From Culex pipiens pallens (taxonomy: Eukaryota; Arthropoda; Insecta; Diptera; Culicidae), in assembly GCF_016801865.2 (NCBI RefSeq), contig NC_068938.1, forward strand, positions 89,614,221 to 89,678,220: a DNA stretch of 64,000 bases. The letters run 5' to 3'. The notes below the pieces were generated by a model. It had not been told where the DNA came from. It searched no databases and saw only the letters and a program-made list of their open reading frames with translations. Position numbers and translations under genes: made by a program. Shown one piece after another: positions 1 through 10,211 of the stretch. Numbering within the stretch: position 1 is the stretch's first letter; each line of letters begins with the position of its first letter.

Positions 1-1200
1 CTGCTCGCGCGGAGAGCGACACTAAGGTAAACAAAAAAAGCGAAAAAACCGCCCCGCCGGCCTGACCTCAAGCCTTAACAGTACAACTGGGTAATTTTCA
101 CGCCCAGCCGATATATTGGTGAAACAGCTGTCACTCTTCGAGGTCATGCGGCTGTGTGTGCGTGTGTGTGTTGTGTGAAAGTAACGTTAAGAGTCGAGTT
201 GAGTGGACCAACAACTCGTACAACCCAGCTGCTGCCACCAACCGATCCTGGCCGGAATGACACTTATGCAAACGAGCTGCTCCCGGAATCGTCACCAGTT
301 TGGGGTTTGAGGGGGGGGCGCACTTTGTGTGACTTTTGGCATGTGTATTTGTGGTTGAATGTTTTCTTTTTTTTTGTTGGGTTAAGGTAACTGCGAAGCT
401 ATTTCTCAATTTTGTTATGTAACTTTTAGATACTATTTTAATTTTTTTTTTTTGGGTTTTATATATAAGCTCCGTAACTCAATTTTGAGTAGACTGGTCT
501 TGGAGAATCAAACATATAGCCATCGAAACAGCCGTAGGTTACTTTGTAACAGCTAACTTTCCATGTCACGAAGTCCAGAGAACACCGGTTGCACACTTTG
601 TAACCTCAAAAAAAAAAATCAAATTTGCACTCAAAGAAAAAAAAACTCATCTCCCATGACTAGCTACAAACCACTCCATCACACAGCTTCAAGTAGAACG
701 TCATCAACCCTCTTCTTTTTCCACCCGACCCGGCAGTTGAGTAACCACTTCCGGTGTTGTTGAAACATCAACTTCATCAACCAGCACCGGTCCACTCAGC
801 AGCAGCAGCAATTGCAGTGTGCAGTGTTGCCAGCCGATAGAGAGAGCGAGGGTGCACTTATTTGCGTTTGGCCTCGCGTGACAGTTCTTTCGCAGGCCGT
901 TGATGGACGTGTGACGGGGGAGAACACGGAGTTCGTTCTGCGATGACGACATCCAAGAGTTGTTTTCACGAGGTTGGTCGAGAAGTGTGATGATGACGCG
1001 CGTGCGACTGCAAAGTCAGAGCGCCCGGGTGATGGCCACTATGTCATTTCAACTGTGGAGGGTTCCGTCAACACCGAGCGAGGACGACGCGGACTAGACT
1101 GCGGTGTTGAAGGATCTTGTTGGGGGGTTGTGCAGTGGCCCGGTACTTAGCCAGATGAAAAAGGAGTGAAAGAATCTCTCGTTTGAAACAAAGGCATGGT
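1..1200. other. GC/GA-rich single-copy island, possible promoter or 5' UTR
   Basis: I see no transposon signature here. Base composition is richer in G+C than the flanking AT-rich DNA. Around 795-860 there are CAG triplets followed by a GAGAGAG run, a pattern common in insect 5' UTRs and GAGA-factor targets. A short open frame of 35 codons runs 990-1097 on the plus strand (ATG ATG start, TAG stop), but it has no recognisable domain and may be chance. The likeliest reading is an untranslated exon or regulatory region of a gene lying outside the window; this is an inference. Confidence 0.25.
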
Positions 1201-1422
1201 TTGAAGTTACATTTAATTAGACATGTTCGCATTATATTCATTTTTGAGTTTCAGTCATTACTCTGCTTTGTATATTTTAGAACGATTCGCCGTTAATCAT
1301 CAGATTTGCTTCACATGTTAATATTTTTAACTACGTCCTTGTTAACAGCGATATCACGTCTAAGTGCTACGTTTTGGCTCAAATTGGCTTAGAAGTTCCT
1401 TGACCAAAATAGTTTGGCAATT

Positions 1423-1739
1423 AGGGTGGTCCTATCCAAAATATGATTGTATTTTGCCTTTTTTGACGATTTTAGCGAAACACAAATCTTGACATTCTGT
1501 ATCAATCGAAGGAATTTTCTGATCAAGACACCAAGGGTAAAGTTTTAGGTATTGACACGGTGTGTTTCATACAACAAACTTAAGATAGAAAAAAAGGTAA
1601 GTCTGATATTTGGCACTATCAACGAAGGGCTCTTTCTCGACTTTTGGCGAGGTGCATCGAAATATTTCGTCGGGGACAAAAATTTAATAAAATACAAAAT
1701 TTCTGGATTTAATTCCCTTTTACAAGATGAACAACACCT
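1423..1739. repeat. Dispersed mosquito repeat, flank of a foldback insertion
   Basis: This AT-rich stretch starts with TAGGGTGGTCC, a start also seen near 12370. Bases about 1588-1670 are clearly similar in the same orientation to about 55700-55790 (shared AAGGGCTCTTTC core), so it belongs to a dispersed family. It is interrupted at 1740 by the ACCT-flanked element and appears to resume at 2386. No coding sequence is visible. Confidence 0.45.
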
Positions 1740-2381
1740 CGTCAGCTGTGTGCTATCTTGTGACATAGACCATTTTGGTCGAAAATGAGTTAATAATGAC
1801 GTTTTGCTATACTTAACAAACACTACAAGATGCTTTAACCCGATTTTTGGAAACTCGCTTCCGTTTCCCGGATACCGCAATACACACTTGTGACATAGAC
1901 CAATTTATCATCAAAATGATCGTGCACACTTGTGACACGTCATACATGTTGTTGGAAAATGTGGAAAATTTGTCTTGTTTTTCACAAATTTATGTTGATA
2001 CACACTTTCTAAAAGCAATGCAATCTTTTGTTTTTGAAAATATACTGACTAAGTTGGTTAAACTATTGATTTAAGCCTATTTTAGTTTGTATGGGAATTC
2101 TGTGCACACTTGTGACACGTAGTACAATTTTACTTTCGAAACACACTTGTGACACGTGCTTTTCAGATTTTTGTTTACATAATTTACTGTATCTTTTAAC
2201 TGGTGTAACCAAATTAGTTGAAACTTGGAGCGTTTGTTAAGCGATAGTATACGAACCGATTGCTTCAAAAAGTTTGGCTCTATCATTCATAGTTTTGAAA
2301 TTATTCACCAACAAACATTAAAAATCGATTTTCTCGAAAAGTACTAAATGGTCGTTGTCACAAGATAGCACACAACTGACG
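1740..2381. mobile_element. Foldback MITE with ACCT target duplication
   Basis: The ends are inverted copies of each other: CGTCAGCTGTGTGC on the left and GCACACAACTGACG on the right, extended inward by CTATCTTGTGACA and its complement. The element is flanked on both sides by ACCT (1736-1739 and 2382-2385), a 4-bp target duplication. Inside are repeated direct motifs CACACTTGTGACA at about 1881, 1924, 2104 and 2143. There is no transposase, so it is non-autonomous. I cannot assign a superfamily. Confidence 0.7.
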
Positions 2382-2454
2382 ACCTGCTAAGTTTTTTTCT
2401 AATAAAACAGTTTTCATAAATTAAATCTAAATTTGATTTTATATTTATGTTTCA

Positions 2455-2800
2455 ACCGTACCGCGAACTGGGGTCAATCGGGACACATGGGGCGAATTGG
2501 GACAGCAGTTTTAACCATGTTGGAGCACAATATTTTGATTTTTCTGGTTGATTTCGGTTAGAACAAACTCAGACGATCAAAATGTGTACATTCGTTTCCA
2601 AATTTAAAAGCTTTACGAACGAAGTTGACTTTATAGCTGTCGGCCACCATTGCTAGTACCAACCACTAATGTCTTCCTTTTTATCTACAAGGACTTCGCC
2701 GCCCTGGGCTCCTAAGTGTATGAAAAGCTTTAAGTGCTCTAAAAACTGCTGTCCCTATTCAGACTGAAGTCCCGATTCGCCCCAGATTACGGTACGGTAA
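2455..2800. mobile_element. Terminal-inverted-repeat MITE (ACCGTACCG ends)
   Basis: Left end (about 2455-2512) and right end (about 2742-2800) are inverted, each carrying ACCGTACCG and internal GGGGCGAAT-GGGAC words, with GGGACAGCAGTTTT on the inner edge. A related half copy lies near 56935-56970. It is non-coding. A SINE fragment interrupts the middle (2616-2722), leaving about 230 bp of original element. Confidence 0.6.
2616..2722 (-). mobile_element. 5'-truncated SINE fragment with 10-bp TSD
   Basis: This is the 3' part of the same tRNA-related SINE found complete at 59883-60117; about 100 bp match closely in the same (minus) orientation, ending in GTCAACTTCGTT. It is flanked by AAAAGCTTTA on both sides (2606-2615 and 2723-2732), so it inserted as a 5'-truncated copy, as expected for LINE-driven reverse transcription. 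It sits inside the ACCGTACCG MITE and is therefore younger than that element. Confidence 0.75.
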
Positions 2801-3133
2801 TACAGTAGAGGATTGAAAAAAATAATGTTGGAAACCTATTGAGTAATAAATAAAATGTATCTGCTGTATTTGCATGATTCATTGTACAAAGAAAAGATTT
2901 GTGTTCGGTCATCTTGGTTTTTCCAGCTTTGATTTTGGGTAGTATCACCGAAAGCTAGAAATCTGTTAAATTTGCAAGGGAAACATTTTTATGGGTGGTC
3001 AAATATTGGTAAAATGCGTAATTTAGAATTTCTTCGGGCATATTTATAAGAAATTTTTCAGATATGTACAAAAATTCATTGATTATCAGCAAATTTTCTG
3101 AAGAACTATCCAATAAAATCGTTTTTTTTTATC
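2801..3133. other. AT-rich DNA, nothing recognised
   Basis: No coding frame, inverted repeat or RNA gene could be supported in this interval. Confidence 0.4.
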
Positions 3134-3137
3134 TTAA

Positions 3138-3410
3138 CACTTGTAGCCCCAACGGGGTCAAAAAAGTTGGAAATGCATTTTCACCGGTTCATACAACCCT
3201 TGGAAAAAAAGTTGGAAATGCTTTTTTTATTATAACTTAAGGTAGACGCATCTGTTTTGGATCTACCTGGTTGGAGGTGATTCTCGACATTCTTCCGGAT
3301 CGAATGCAACAAGAATCATCCAAATCGGTTCGCATTTCCAACTTTTTTGACCCCCTTGGTGCTTTGCGTAAGTTTTGACCCCGTTGGTGCTACAAGTTGG
3401 TGCTACAAGT
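3138..3410. mobile_element. piggyBac-like MITE, partial copy
   Basis: It begins CACTTGTAGC directly after TTAA (3134-3137) and ends with GTGCTACAAG words, matching the better preserved copy at 18656-18945 through most of its length. The right end is disturbed: GGTGCTACAAGT occurs twice in tandem and the second TTAA is lost. TTAA target sites are characteristic of piggyBac-type elements; no transposase is present. Confidence 0.65.
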
Positions 3411-3776
3411 CCTCGGAAAATACACCGTGATAAGGGCTATTCAAAAAAAATGCTCATAGACATTTTTTTAAATGATTTTTTTAATTTTTTAAACTTACAT
3501 TACATTTACAATTTTCCGATTGCTTTTTGGGGACGAAAAAACGCAACTTTTGAGCCATTGAAAAGTATGGACAAAAGTGTTGCCATCAAGTTATGATTTT
3601 TAGTAAAAATGTGTTTTTTGAAAAAAATATAAGTTCTAGTTAATTGTTTTTTTTTAATTTTGACTGTTCCAGATTTTTTATGTTGAGAAAAATACCTATA
3701 AAATTGAAGTACAACGAACAAATAAAAAGAAATAAAAAAAAATCAAGTCTAATCCAAACAGCCTATTACTTTATTT
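3411..3776. repeat. Diverged fragment of the long-foldback family
   Basis: About 3520-3600 resembles the arm of the 39.3-41.3 kb foldback (GGGGACAAAAAC.CGCAACTTTTGAGCCAT-type words). It is an eroded half element lying against the start of the intact palindrome at 3777. No coding sequence. Confidence 0.4.
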
Positions 3777-5205
3777 GAGCAATTCTCTGAGATTTCGGTC
3801 ATTCGATTTTTTTTGTATTTTTTAATCCGGCTGAAACTTTTTTGGTGCCTTTGGTATGCCCAAAGAAGCCATTTTGCATCATTAGTTTGTCCATATAATT
3901 TTCCATACAAATTTGGCAGCTGTCCATAAAAAAATGATATGTGAAAATTCAAAAATCTGTATCTTTTGAAGGAATTTTTTGATCGATTTGGTGTCTTCGG
4001 CAATGCTGTAGGTATGGATATGGACTACACTGAAAAAAAATGAGACACAGAATGGGCAAAAAATCTTTGACCGAGTTATAATTTTTTGAATCAATACAGA
4101 TTTTTTCAAAAAATCGAAATATTGGTCGCAAAAATTTTTCAACTTCATTTTTCGATGTAAAATCGAATTTGCAATCAAAAAGTACTTTAGTGAATTTTTG
4201 ATAAATTGCACCGTTTTCAAGTTAAAACCATTTTTAGGTATCTTTTTTGAAAATAGTCGCAGTTTTTCATTTTTTAAAATTAGTGCCTATGTTTGCCCAC
4301 CTTTGAAAAAAATATTTTTGAAAAGCTGAGAAAATTCTCTATATTTTGCTTTATTGAACTTTGTTGATACGACCCATAGTTGCTGAGATATTGCCATGCA
4401 AAGGTTAAAAAACAGGAAAATTTTCTAAAGTCGATATCTCAGCAACTAATGGTACGATTTTCAATGGTAAACTATGAAGCATTCGTGAAATTTTCCGATC
4501 TTTTCGAAAACAATATTTTCAAAATTTTTAAACCAAGACAAACATTTTAAAAGGGCGTAATATTGAATGTTTGGTCCGTTTGAAATGTTAGTATTGATTT
4601 TAAATTTTTGAAAATATTGTTTTCGAAAAGATCGGAAAATTTCATGTATGTTTCATATATTAACATTGAAATCGGACCATTAGTTGCTGAGATATCGACA
4701 TTAGAAAATGGTGTGTTGTTTGGGTGAGACTTAGAAAACATAAATTTTCCTGTTTTTTAACCTTTGCATGGCAATATCTCAGCAACTAAGGGTCGTATCA
4801 ACAAAGTTCAAAAAAGCAAAATATAGAGAATTTTCTCAGCTTTTCAAAAATATTTTTTTCAAGGGTGGGCAAACATTGATTTGCTTTGATTTGATTTGAT
4901 GGGATAACCAACAGGGCCGCAAGGATGACCTATGTAGCGGTTGCCTAGAATTACAGTGGCTCAGACTTAAAGGGAGCATCTTCAAATTACTGCCGTATGA
5001 AGGGCCAAAAGGGGGTGGTTGGACGCGAACAAGCAAAATCACTCACGGTGTCCTCAGGGGAAGAGAATCTCCTTCCAACAGTAACCTCCAATAACTCCGA
5101 AAAAAGTCTGACAAAGCTGAAAAACAGGGCTCGCACCCTGTTGGGGGCCTAAAAGGGCGCGGCAGACAGCTGGAAACTGACAGAAGTCAATAAGTGCAGT
5201 AATTA

Positions 5206-5433
5206 CACAGAAAAAAAAAGTTGAATTTTGGAATGTTGAAAATTTGGTAGGTTGAATATTACCTCTTTTTTTGAGTAATATTACATAAAAAATGTGTAAA
5301 AATGTGAACCTGATGAATATTTATCAAAAACTGATGAAAATTCGTCATTTTCTGGGGTAAAATTCATCATTATTTTTGCCACAAAATCTGTCACCATTTC
5401 CTGATGAATATTACCATCATTTTTTTTTCTGTG
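5206..5433. mobile_element. TA-site MITE with proven empty site
   Basis: The element begins CACAGAAAAAA and ends TTTTTTCTGTG, flanked by TA on both sides (5204-5205 and 5434-5435). The paralogous retroposon at 19127-19532 reads straight through this point (GTAATTAGACAAT near 19450), so the 228-bp element plus one TA is the only difference. This fits a Tc1/mariner-type non-autonomous element. It contains repeated CTGATGAA and TTCATCA words and no coding sequence. Confidence 0.85.
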
Positions 5434-5594
5434 TAGACAATCCTTAAGAATTGTTCAATTAATACACTATTTTCCCCTTGTGACGTAGTTCTGGTCTTCC
5501 ACTATCTACATCCAGTCTCCGCCACTACAGCATACTGTCCACTGCCCTGATGCTCCCTCCCCAATCCCCGGCTTTGATTCTAACTACTGATGAA

Positions 5595-5880
5595 AAGGAA
5601 AATCAAAGATGAGAAAAGGTCAATGCGGATGGAGAGCAAATCGAGCTCAGTATCCCCTCACAAAGACTGGTAGTAAGTGTGAAAAAGACAGCGAAAAATA
5701 TGAAGAAAGGCAGAAAAATGAAAAGATAGTATGTCAATGCGGATGGATCGATGATCCCCTCACAAGGACATAAAAGAGATAGATTGTAGAAAAAGCAAAA
5801 GAAGCTCAGGAAATCAGGAATTAGAAATAGTCCAAGTGGATGGAGAGCAAATTAGATTCTCCCCTCATAATTACATCAAT
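5595..5880. repeat. Degenerate tandem units in retroposon 3' region
   Basis: A unit of the form GCGGATGGAGAGCAAAT followed by TCCCCTCA recurs three times (about 5615-5660, 5730-5765 and 5835-5870) with diverged spacers rich in GAAAAA. It lies within the retroposon, on the 5' side of its conserved 3' end, and resembles repeated LINE 3' UTR sequence. Confidence 0.5.
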
Positions 5881-5998
5881 ATAGAAAAATATTCAACAAT
5901 TCAATTGAAATGATAGAAATATTGTCTTAAATGGAATGTGTGTGTGTCAGTGTAAATGAAAGAAACTTCTGATATTCAAAAGGAAAGATCTCACCAAA

Positions 5999-6460
5999 TC
6001 AGGAATCTTGGGCATCAGTCACGGCATCAGTCCATTTGATCGTCTCGTCACACGTCGCCTGAATCTTCAAATGTTCATAGTTGAAATTTTCAGCTGCAGT
6101 TCCGGTAGCACATCTGGTACTGCATGATCGACTGCTAGCAGCGCCCGTTAGATGGTTACACTCGGCAATTTCTCCTGCTGCTTGGCATTTTGGCCGTGAT
6201 CTGCGGTTATGCAAATGGGAAGCAGTTCTTGTAACGGGACTGCTTAAACCAATCCTAAAACACATGCAGCTATTCACTGAATTCGGGCTGCATCAAGCTA
6301 GGACCACAAAATGTCTTCGCCGATGGTCACTCTGTATTGACGTAGACTTACGTCTTTGTCGAAGGTACTGGGGTGCCATTCCAAAAAACCCGGCCCGAAG
6401 GCCCTGGTTAACTGCGTCATCCGTCAAACGCTTATATCTTCCTTCCCTCTAATCGAATCG
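5999..6460 (-). pseudogene. Possible decayed coding remnant inside retroposon
   Basis: Read on the minus strand, a frame with one interruption stays open from about 6430 to 5999. The distal part (92 residues, from about 6277) ends ...TDAVTDAQDS and has a Cys/His-rich patch (CQAAGEIAECNH). Its position directly upstream of the repeated 3' region is where a LINE ORF would end, but I see no reverse transcriptase, endonuclease or RNase H motif. It could equally be a chance frame or part of a different nested element. Confidence 0.2.
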
Positions 6461-6599
6461 ACACGATTTATGTGCCATTCGATTCGAAAATTATTCAGCA
6501 ATTTGCTATAAAACTTTCATTGTTGGCAAAATAGTTTAACTATTGAAACAATTGAATGTTTTAAAATGTTTTCAAAATGCAGAGATTTTGCAAGCAAAA

Positions 6600-7560
6600 T
6601 GAGCGCTTCCCACTCACGGACGGGAATGTCAAGTACCTATTTTGAGGGGAAAATCATCCGAGCAACGCGACCGAGTGTCGGTCGCGAAAAAGGAGGGGAA
6701 GTAGCGGGCCGAAATCATACATAAGAACGCGCGCCAGAGCCCATTCCATCATTCACGTCTCAGACGTCGGACCGGCAGCAGCAGCAGCAGCAGCAGGAAA
6801 GCTCAGCCCAGAGCAGCAGCAGCAGCAGGAAAGCTCGGCCCAGAGCAGCAGCAGCAGGAGAGAGACCACAGCAGCAGCAGCAGGAGAGAGGGACCAGAAC
6901 TGGAAAAGAAGTGCGCATCGCCTTCTCGTCGTCACCTTCAGCCAGTTGCCTCTCGATGGCCGGACCGTTTGGATCTTTCGTGGTTGCTGTGGTTCGGAGG
7001 TGCCTCAATCCCCATCCCTCGTCCCACCCGGGACGAGGCATCAACAAGATGAGGCGCGCGCCTGCTGCCTTCCGCCGAAAAGCCTCTCGTGGGTCAAGCC
7101 TTGGTTGTGAAACAATCAGGACATCCAACTAGCTCGTCGCATTCGCGGCGAGCGCTTCTGAAAGATTTACGTCTCATCCAATTCTAAAGCGTTGAAAGAG
7201 TTGCCCTCGTCCCACCCGGGACTAACTAATTTGAACTAATTTGAATTTAAATTTCAGGAACAAATTTTGGTCTTCGGGGGCGACGGAATGCACAGCTTTC
7301 TGAGGCTGCTCTCGCCCCCAACCCCTCTCCCTCCCCCTCATTCTGCTACCAAACATTCATTCGGTTCGCGAAAAAAATCGTTTTTCGTTCTTCTCTTTCC
7401 TTCCTTAATTCGATGTTGTCTAGTCAAAGATTTATCAACACATTCAAAGTATGTTTACATGGTAGCTGCGGTTTTGTTCGCATTAGATTTGCCATCTCTT
7501 TCTAGTAATAGTCAACTTTATCGGAATTCAATTCGAATCGTATAAAAATTCCGTTTCAAC
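6600..7560. other. GC-rich segment with CAG-rich tract, nature unclear
   Basis: This block is compositionally unlike its AT-rich surroundings. It holds an inverted GTGTCGGTCGC-type word near 6672, CAG triplet blocks at 6775-6890, and two copies of CTCGTCCCACCCGGGAC (near 7020 and 7206). It could be an LTR or 5' region of a retroelement nested in the 3.1-kb insertion, or captured host promoter sequence. I found no paired LTR ends, so the class is left open. Confidence 0.3.
6775..6895. repeat. CAG-based minisatellite
   Basis: Four blocks of 4-7 CAG triplets alternate with GAAAGCTC.GCCCAGAG or GAGAGAG.ACCA spacers. The first two spacers are nearly identical, so the array grew by duplication of a unit of about 40 bp. 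Open frames across it are low-complexity artefacts. Confidence 0.7.
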
Positions 7561-8569
7561 AACCGGTACGTACACGGTCCAATTGAATGTACTAGGTGTC
7601 GGGGGGTCCATCTCGCATTCACAATCTTAATCCGTTAATGTATTTCAAGTGTCTAGCTAATTCATCAAAATTAAGAAATGGAAAACTCTGTCCACATATC
7701 AAAACTTTACGTAGTCTACGCCATTCCGGTTATGTCTGTGACATAACTACTTTGACTTTTTTTTTTGTTTTCACTTCCTTTCCACTGACGACAAACGGTA
7801 AAAGTCCCATGTTTTTTTTAAATTTCACCGAAACTATCACAAATTCTCATTATGGATGACCACCAGAACAGGATAAGAAATTCCCGTAAATTCACTGATT
7901 TTACATCACATAGTTGAAATTATTCGAAAATCTAAAAATGAAATTTAGGAAACAAAATTTGACGCAGCAAAAACTTTTCACGCCCGTGCGCACCGATCTT
8001 TTTTCAAGGGTTGGCAAACATGGGCAAAAATTAAAAAAAATGAAAAACTGCGACTATTTTCAAAAAAGTTACTTAAAAATGGTTATAACTTGAAAACGGT
8101 GCACTTTATCAAAAATTCACTAAAGTACTTTTTGATTGCAAATTCGATTCGAAATTTCTGAAAAGTTGGCATTTTATGTCCTCTAAAACATATCAAAAAA
8201 TGAAAAAAAAAAAAAAATAGTGTTTTTTTGCAAATCAAGTTTTAGTGACAAAAAGTTAAATTAAAAATCACCAATTTTTTTTTCACCGTGTCTCATTTTT
8301 TTTTCAGTGTAGTCCATATCCATACCTACAACTTTGCCGAAGACACCAAATCGATCAAAAAATTCCTTCAAAAGATACAGATTTTTGAATTTTCACATAT
8401 CATTTTTGTATGGACAGCTGCCAAATTTGTATGGAAAATTATATGGACAAACTAATGATGCAAAATGGTTTCTTTGGGCATACCGAAGGCACCAAAAAAG
8501 TTTCAGCCGGATTAAAAAATACAGAAATTTAAATTAAAGGAAAAAGACCGATTCCGTAGAGAACTGCTC

Positions 8570-9360
8570 ATTAACAACATCTCAAAAACTAATGGTCTTA
8601 TGTTCAACGTTCGTAAACTTTAAGCATTTGTAAAATTATATGATCTGCTTAAAAAAATATTTTTAATAATTTTGGAATCAAGACTATCTTTTCAAAACAG
8701 TAAATTATTCAATATTACGCCCTTTTGAAATGTTACAGTATAGGCAAGGTGGTGCCGATCCGATTATGGTATCTTTTTTCACAGCCTGCAATTGCGATAA
8801 GTTTCCAAAGGGAATTTCAGTTAGAGGCCATTTTGCCACTCTTAGATGCACGTCTTCTGTTTACATCTTTGGTTATTTCTTGGGACTACAGCAACCAAAT
8901 TCAACTAAATTTTGGGACATTGCTAGAAGGTTCAGCTAAACAAAACTTGTATGTTATTGTTTACCTTGAAAAAAAAAACATGGTTTGATTTTTTAAGTTT
9001 TAACATTTCAAAATTGCCAAATAATATAATTTCAAATCTGATAATATTTTTCTCAAAAGTTGTGAAAATGTCATGCAAATTTCACTCAAATGGTTTTTAA
9101 CTGATCAATGTTTTTCAAGATATCATAGACTGAAAATTGAGGGTCAATTGGATAGAACTTTTAAAAAACTTATGTTTGGTAATTTTCATTCTTTACAAGG
9201 CCATATCTCAGCAATCAATGGTCGGATCAACAATGTCCAAATAAGCAAATTGTAGAATTTCTCAGCTTTTCAAATATATTTGTATCAAAAATGAAAAAGA
9301 ATGAAAACCACTTTTAAAAATTGAAAAAAAGACAATTTTGTTAAATAACGGTGCACTTTT
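8570..9360. repeat. Diverged half of a long foldback element
   Basis: Bases 8575-8740 match the central part of the foldback at 3777-8569 (ATCTCA.AAACTAATGG and the TATTACGCCCTTTTGAAATGTTA centre). Bases about 9190-9300 match its outer region (ATATCTCAGCAA.CAATGG.CG). About 8741-8985 looks foreign to the family and ends in an A-rich run, so it may be a small insertion; no target duplication was found. Confidence 0.4.
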
Positions 9361-9603
9361 CGATTCAGAATTCAATTTAACATCTAAAAATGGTTTTTGT
9401 TTTTTTATGTGCATTTTAGACACAATTTTTCCAAAAATCATTACTAACTCATAACCAATCGTCTGTCAAACCTAATTACTCAAAAGTGGGTATTTTGTCT
9501 TCTAAAACCCTAAGAGACCAAATCAATCGGAAGATCCCTTCTCAAGATACAGATTTCGAATGTTTTCATAGCACTTTTATAGAAACAAGTCCCCATTTTG
9601 TAT
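9361..9603. repeat. Diverged foldback-family sequence
   Basis: It contains weak matches to the foldback arms (AGATCCCTTCTCAAGATACAGAT and a variant of the TGTATGGA core). It forms the left flank of the SINE insertion at 9629. No gene is seen. Confidence 0.3.
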
Positions 9604-9992
9604 GGAGACTTCTATGAAGAAACTGATGTGTGGTCCTATCCAATACCCGCTATCTGGTAGCGAAATTATGGGAAAGTATAATTTGTATCAGACTGTGTAT
9701 ATGCCGAATGCTGATACAACTGATCTCAGTCCCGGGTATTAGGTGGTGATAGCCCTCGCGCTGCTTCCAACGACCCATTTCAGAATGGCAGAGATCCTAG
9801 CGGCCCAATTCCGAGGTCGTTGGGCATTGTTCGGCCCCGCCTAAACATAGAAGCAAGCATCTGAAGGAAACTCGATCTATATTTAGACTTCCAATCCCCT
9901 CAGGCAAATCAGGGATCAGCGCGTATTTAATAAGAGAAGATAACTTGTTTCAACACTACGAATCAATTCACTGCTAGAGTGTAAACCTTCTG

Positions 9993-10060
9993 ATGGCCGA
10001 CTGCTTAGCGTCCCAGACCACCAATCCAAAGGTGTGAGTTCGAATCCCACCTGATTCATT
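9993..10060 (+). other. Second tRNA-like module, opposite strand
   Basis: TGGCCGACTGC (box A-like) and AGTTCGAATCC (box B-like) lie about 40 bp apart on the plus strand. The acceptor stem is poor. It faces the SINE head across a short spacer, so the two internal Pol III promoters would be convergent. Confidence 0.5.
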
Positions 10061-10111
10061 TTCGTTTTTGTTCATATTCAAAGTTCAAATTCCTGATTTC
10101 AAATTTCAAAG

Positions 10112-10186
10112 GTACCGACCGGGATTTGATCTCTGAACCTTCTGCTTGTGAGACAGAAGCCGTAACCATTAAGCCACGGAGCCGGG
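10112..10186 (-). other. tRNA-like SINE head (CAC anticodon loop)
   Basis: On the minus strand GGCTCCGTGGCTTAATGG supplies a box A-like sequence. The anticodon stem TCTGT/GCAGA encloses loop CTCACAA (CAC, valine). The T-arm and acceptor stem are mismatched, so this is a SINE promoter module, not a functional tRNA gene. Confidence 0.6.
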
Positions 10187-10211
10187 GGAGACTTCTATGA
10201 AGAAACTGATG

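Larger units (their letters stand above)
4877..7998 (-). mobile_element. Retroposon insertion with 23-bp TSD and (ATCAAA)n tail
   Basis: A 23-bp segment of the host palindrome is present on both sides of this interval (4854-4876 and 7999-8021, one mismatch), so everything between appears to be one retroposed unit of about 3.1 kb, possibly with later additions. On the minus strand its 3' end is an (ATCAAA)n-like tail at 4880-4900. The 3'-most ~640 bp match the short copy at 19127-19532 almost base for base. No intact reverse transcriptase is visible, so it could be a decayed LINE or a composite. The MITE at 5206-5433 entered later. Confidence 0.65.
3777..8569. mobile_element. Long palindromic foldback element, split by a 3.1-kb insertion
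   Basis: The left arm runs from GAGCAATTCTCTGAG at 3777 to a centre near 4560; the right arm runs 4560-4876, is interrupted by a retroposon, and resumes at 8022-8569, ending in GAGAACTGCTC. Without the insertion the palindrome would be about 1.65 kb with arms near 0.8 kb. The flanks are ATTT (3773-3776) and ATTA (8570-8573), a probable 4-bp duplication with one change. The same ends and centre occur at 27180-28885 and, diverged, at 39269-41276. It has no open frame of its own; a transcript would fold into a very long hairpin. Confidence 0.75.
9629..10186 (-). mobile_element. tRNA-derived SINE with 25-bp target duplication
   Basis: A 25-bp sequence beginning GGAGACTTCTATG is repeated exactly at 9604-9628 and 10187-10211, bracketing a 558-bp insertion. 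Read on the minus strand, the insert opens with a tRNA-like head (10112-10186), then about 50 bp of AT-rich linker, then a second tRNA-like module in the opposite orientation (9993-10060), and a long body ending GGATAGGACCACA without a clear poly(A). The order tRNA head then inverted tRNA-like module recurs at 63506-64000. The exact duplication suggests a fairly recent insertion. Confidence 0.75.

Noticed and set aside
6753..7132. Cys/Ala-rich frames over the CAG tract as a gene
   Set aside because: They are low-complexity readings of CAG blocks in several frames on both strands; no conserved flanking domain.
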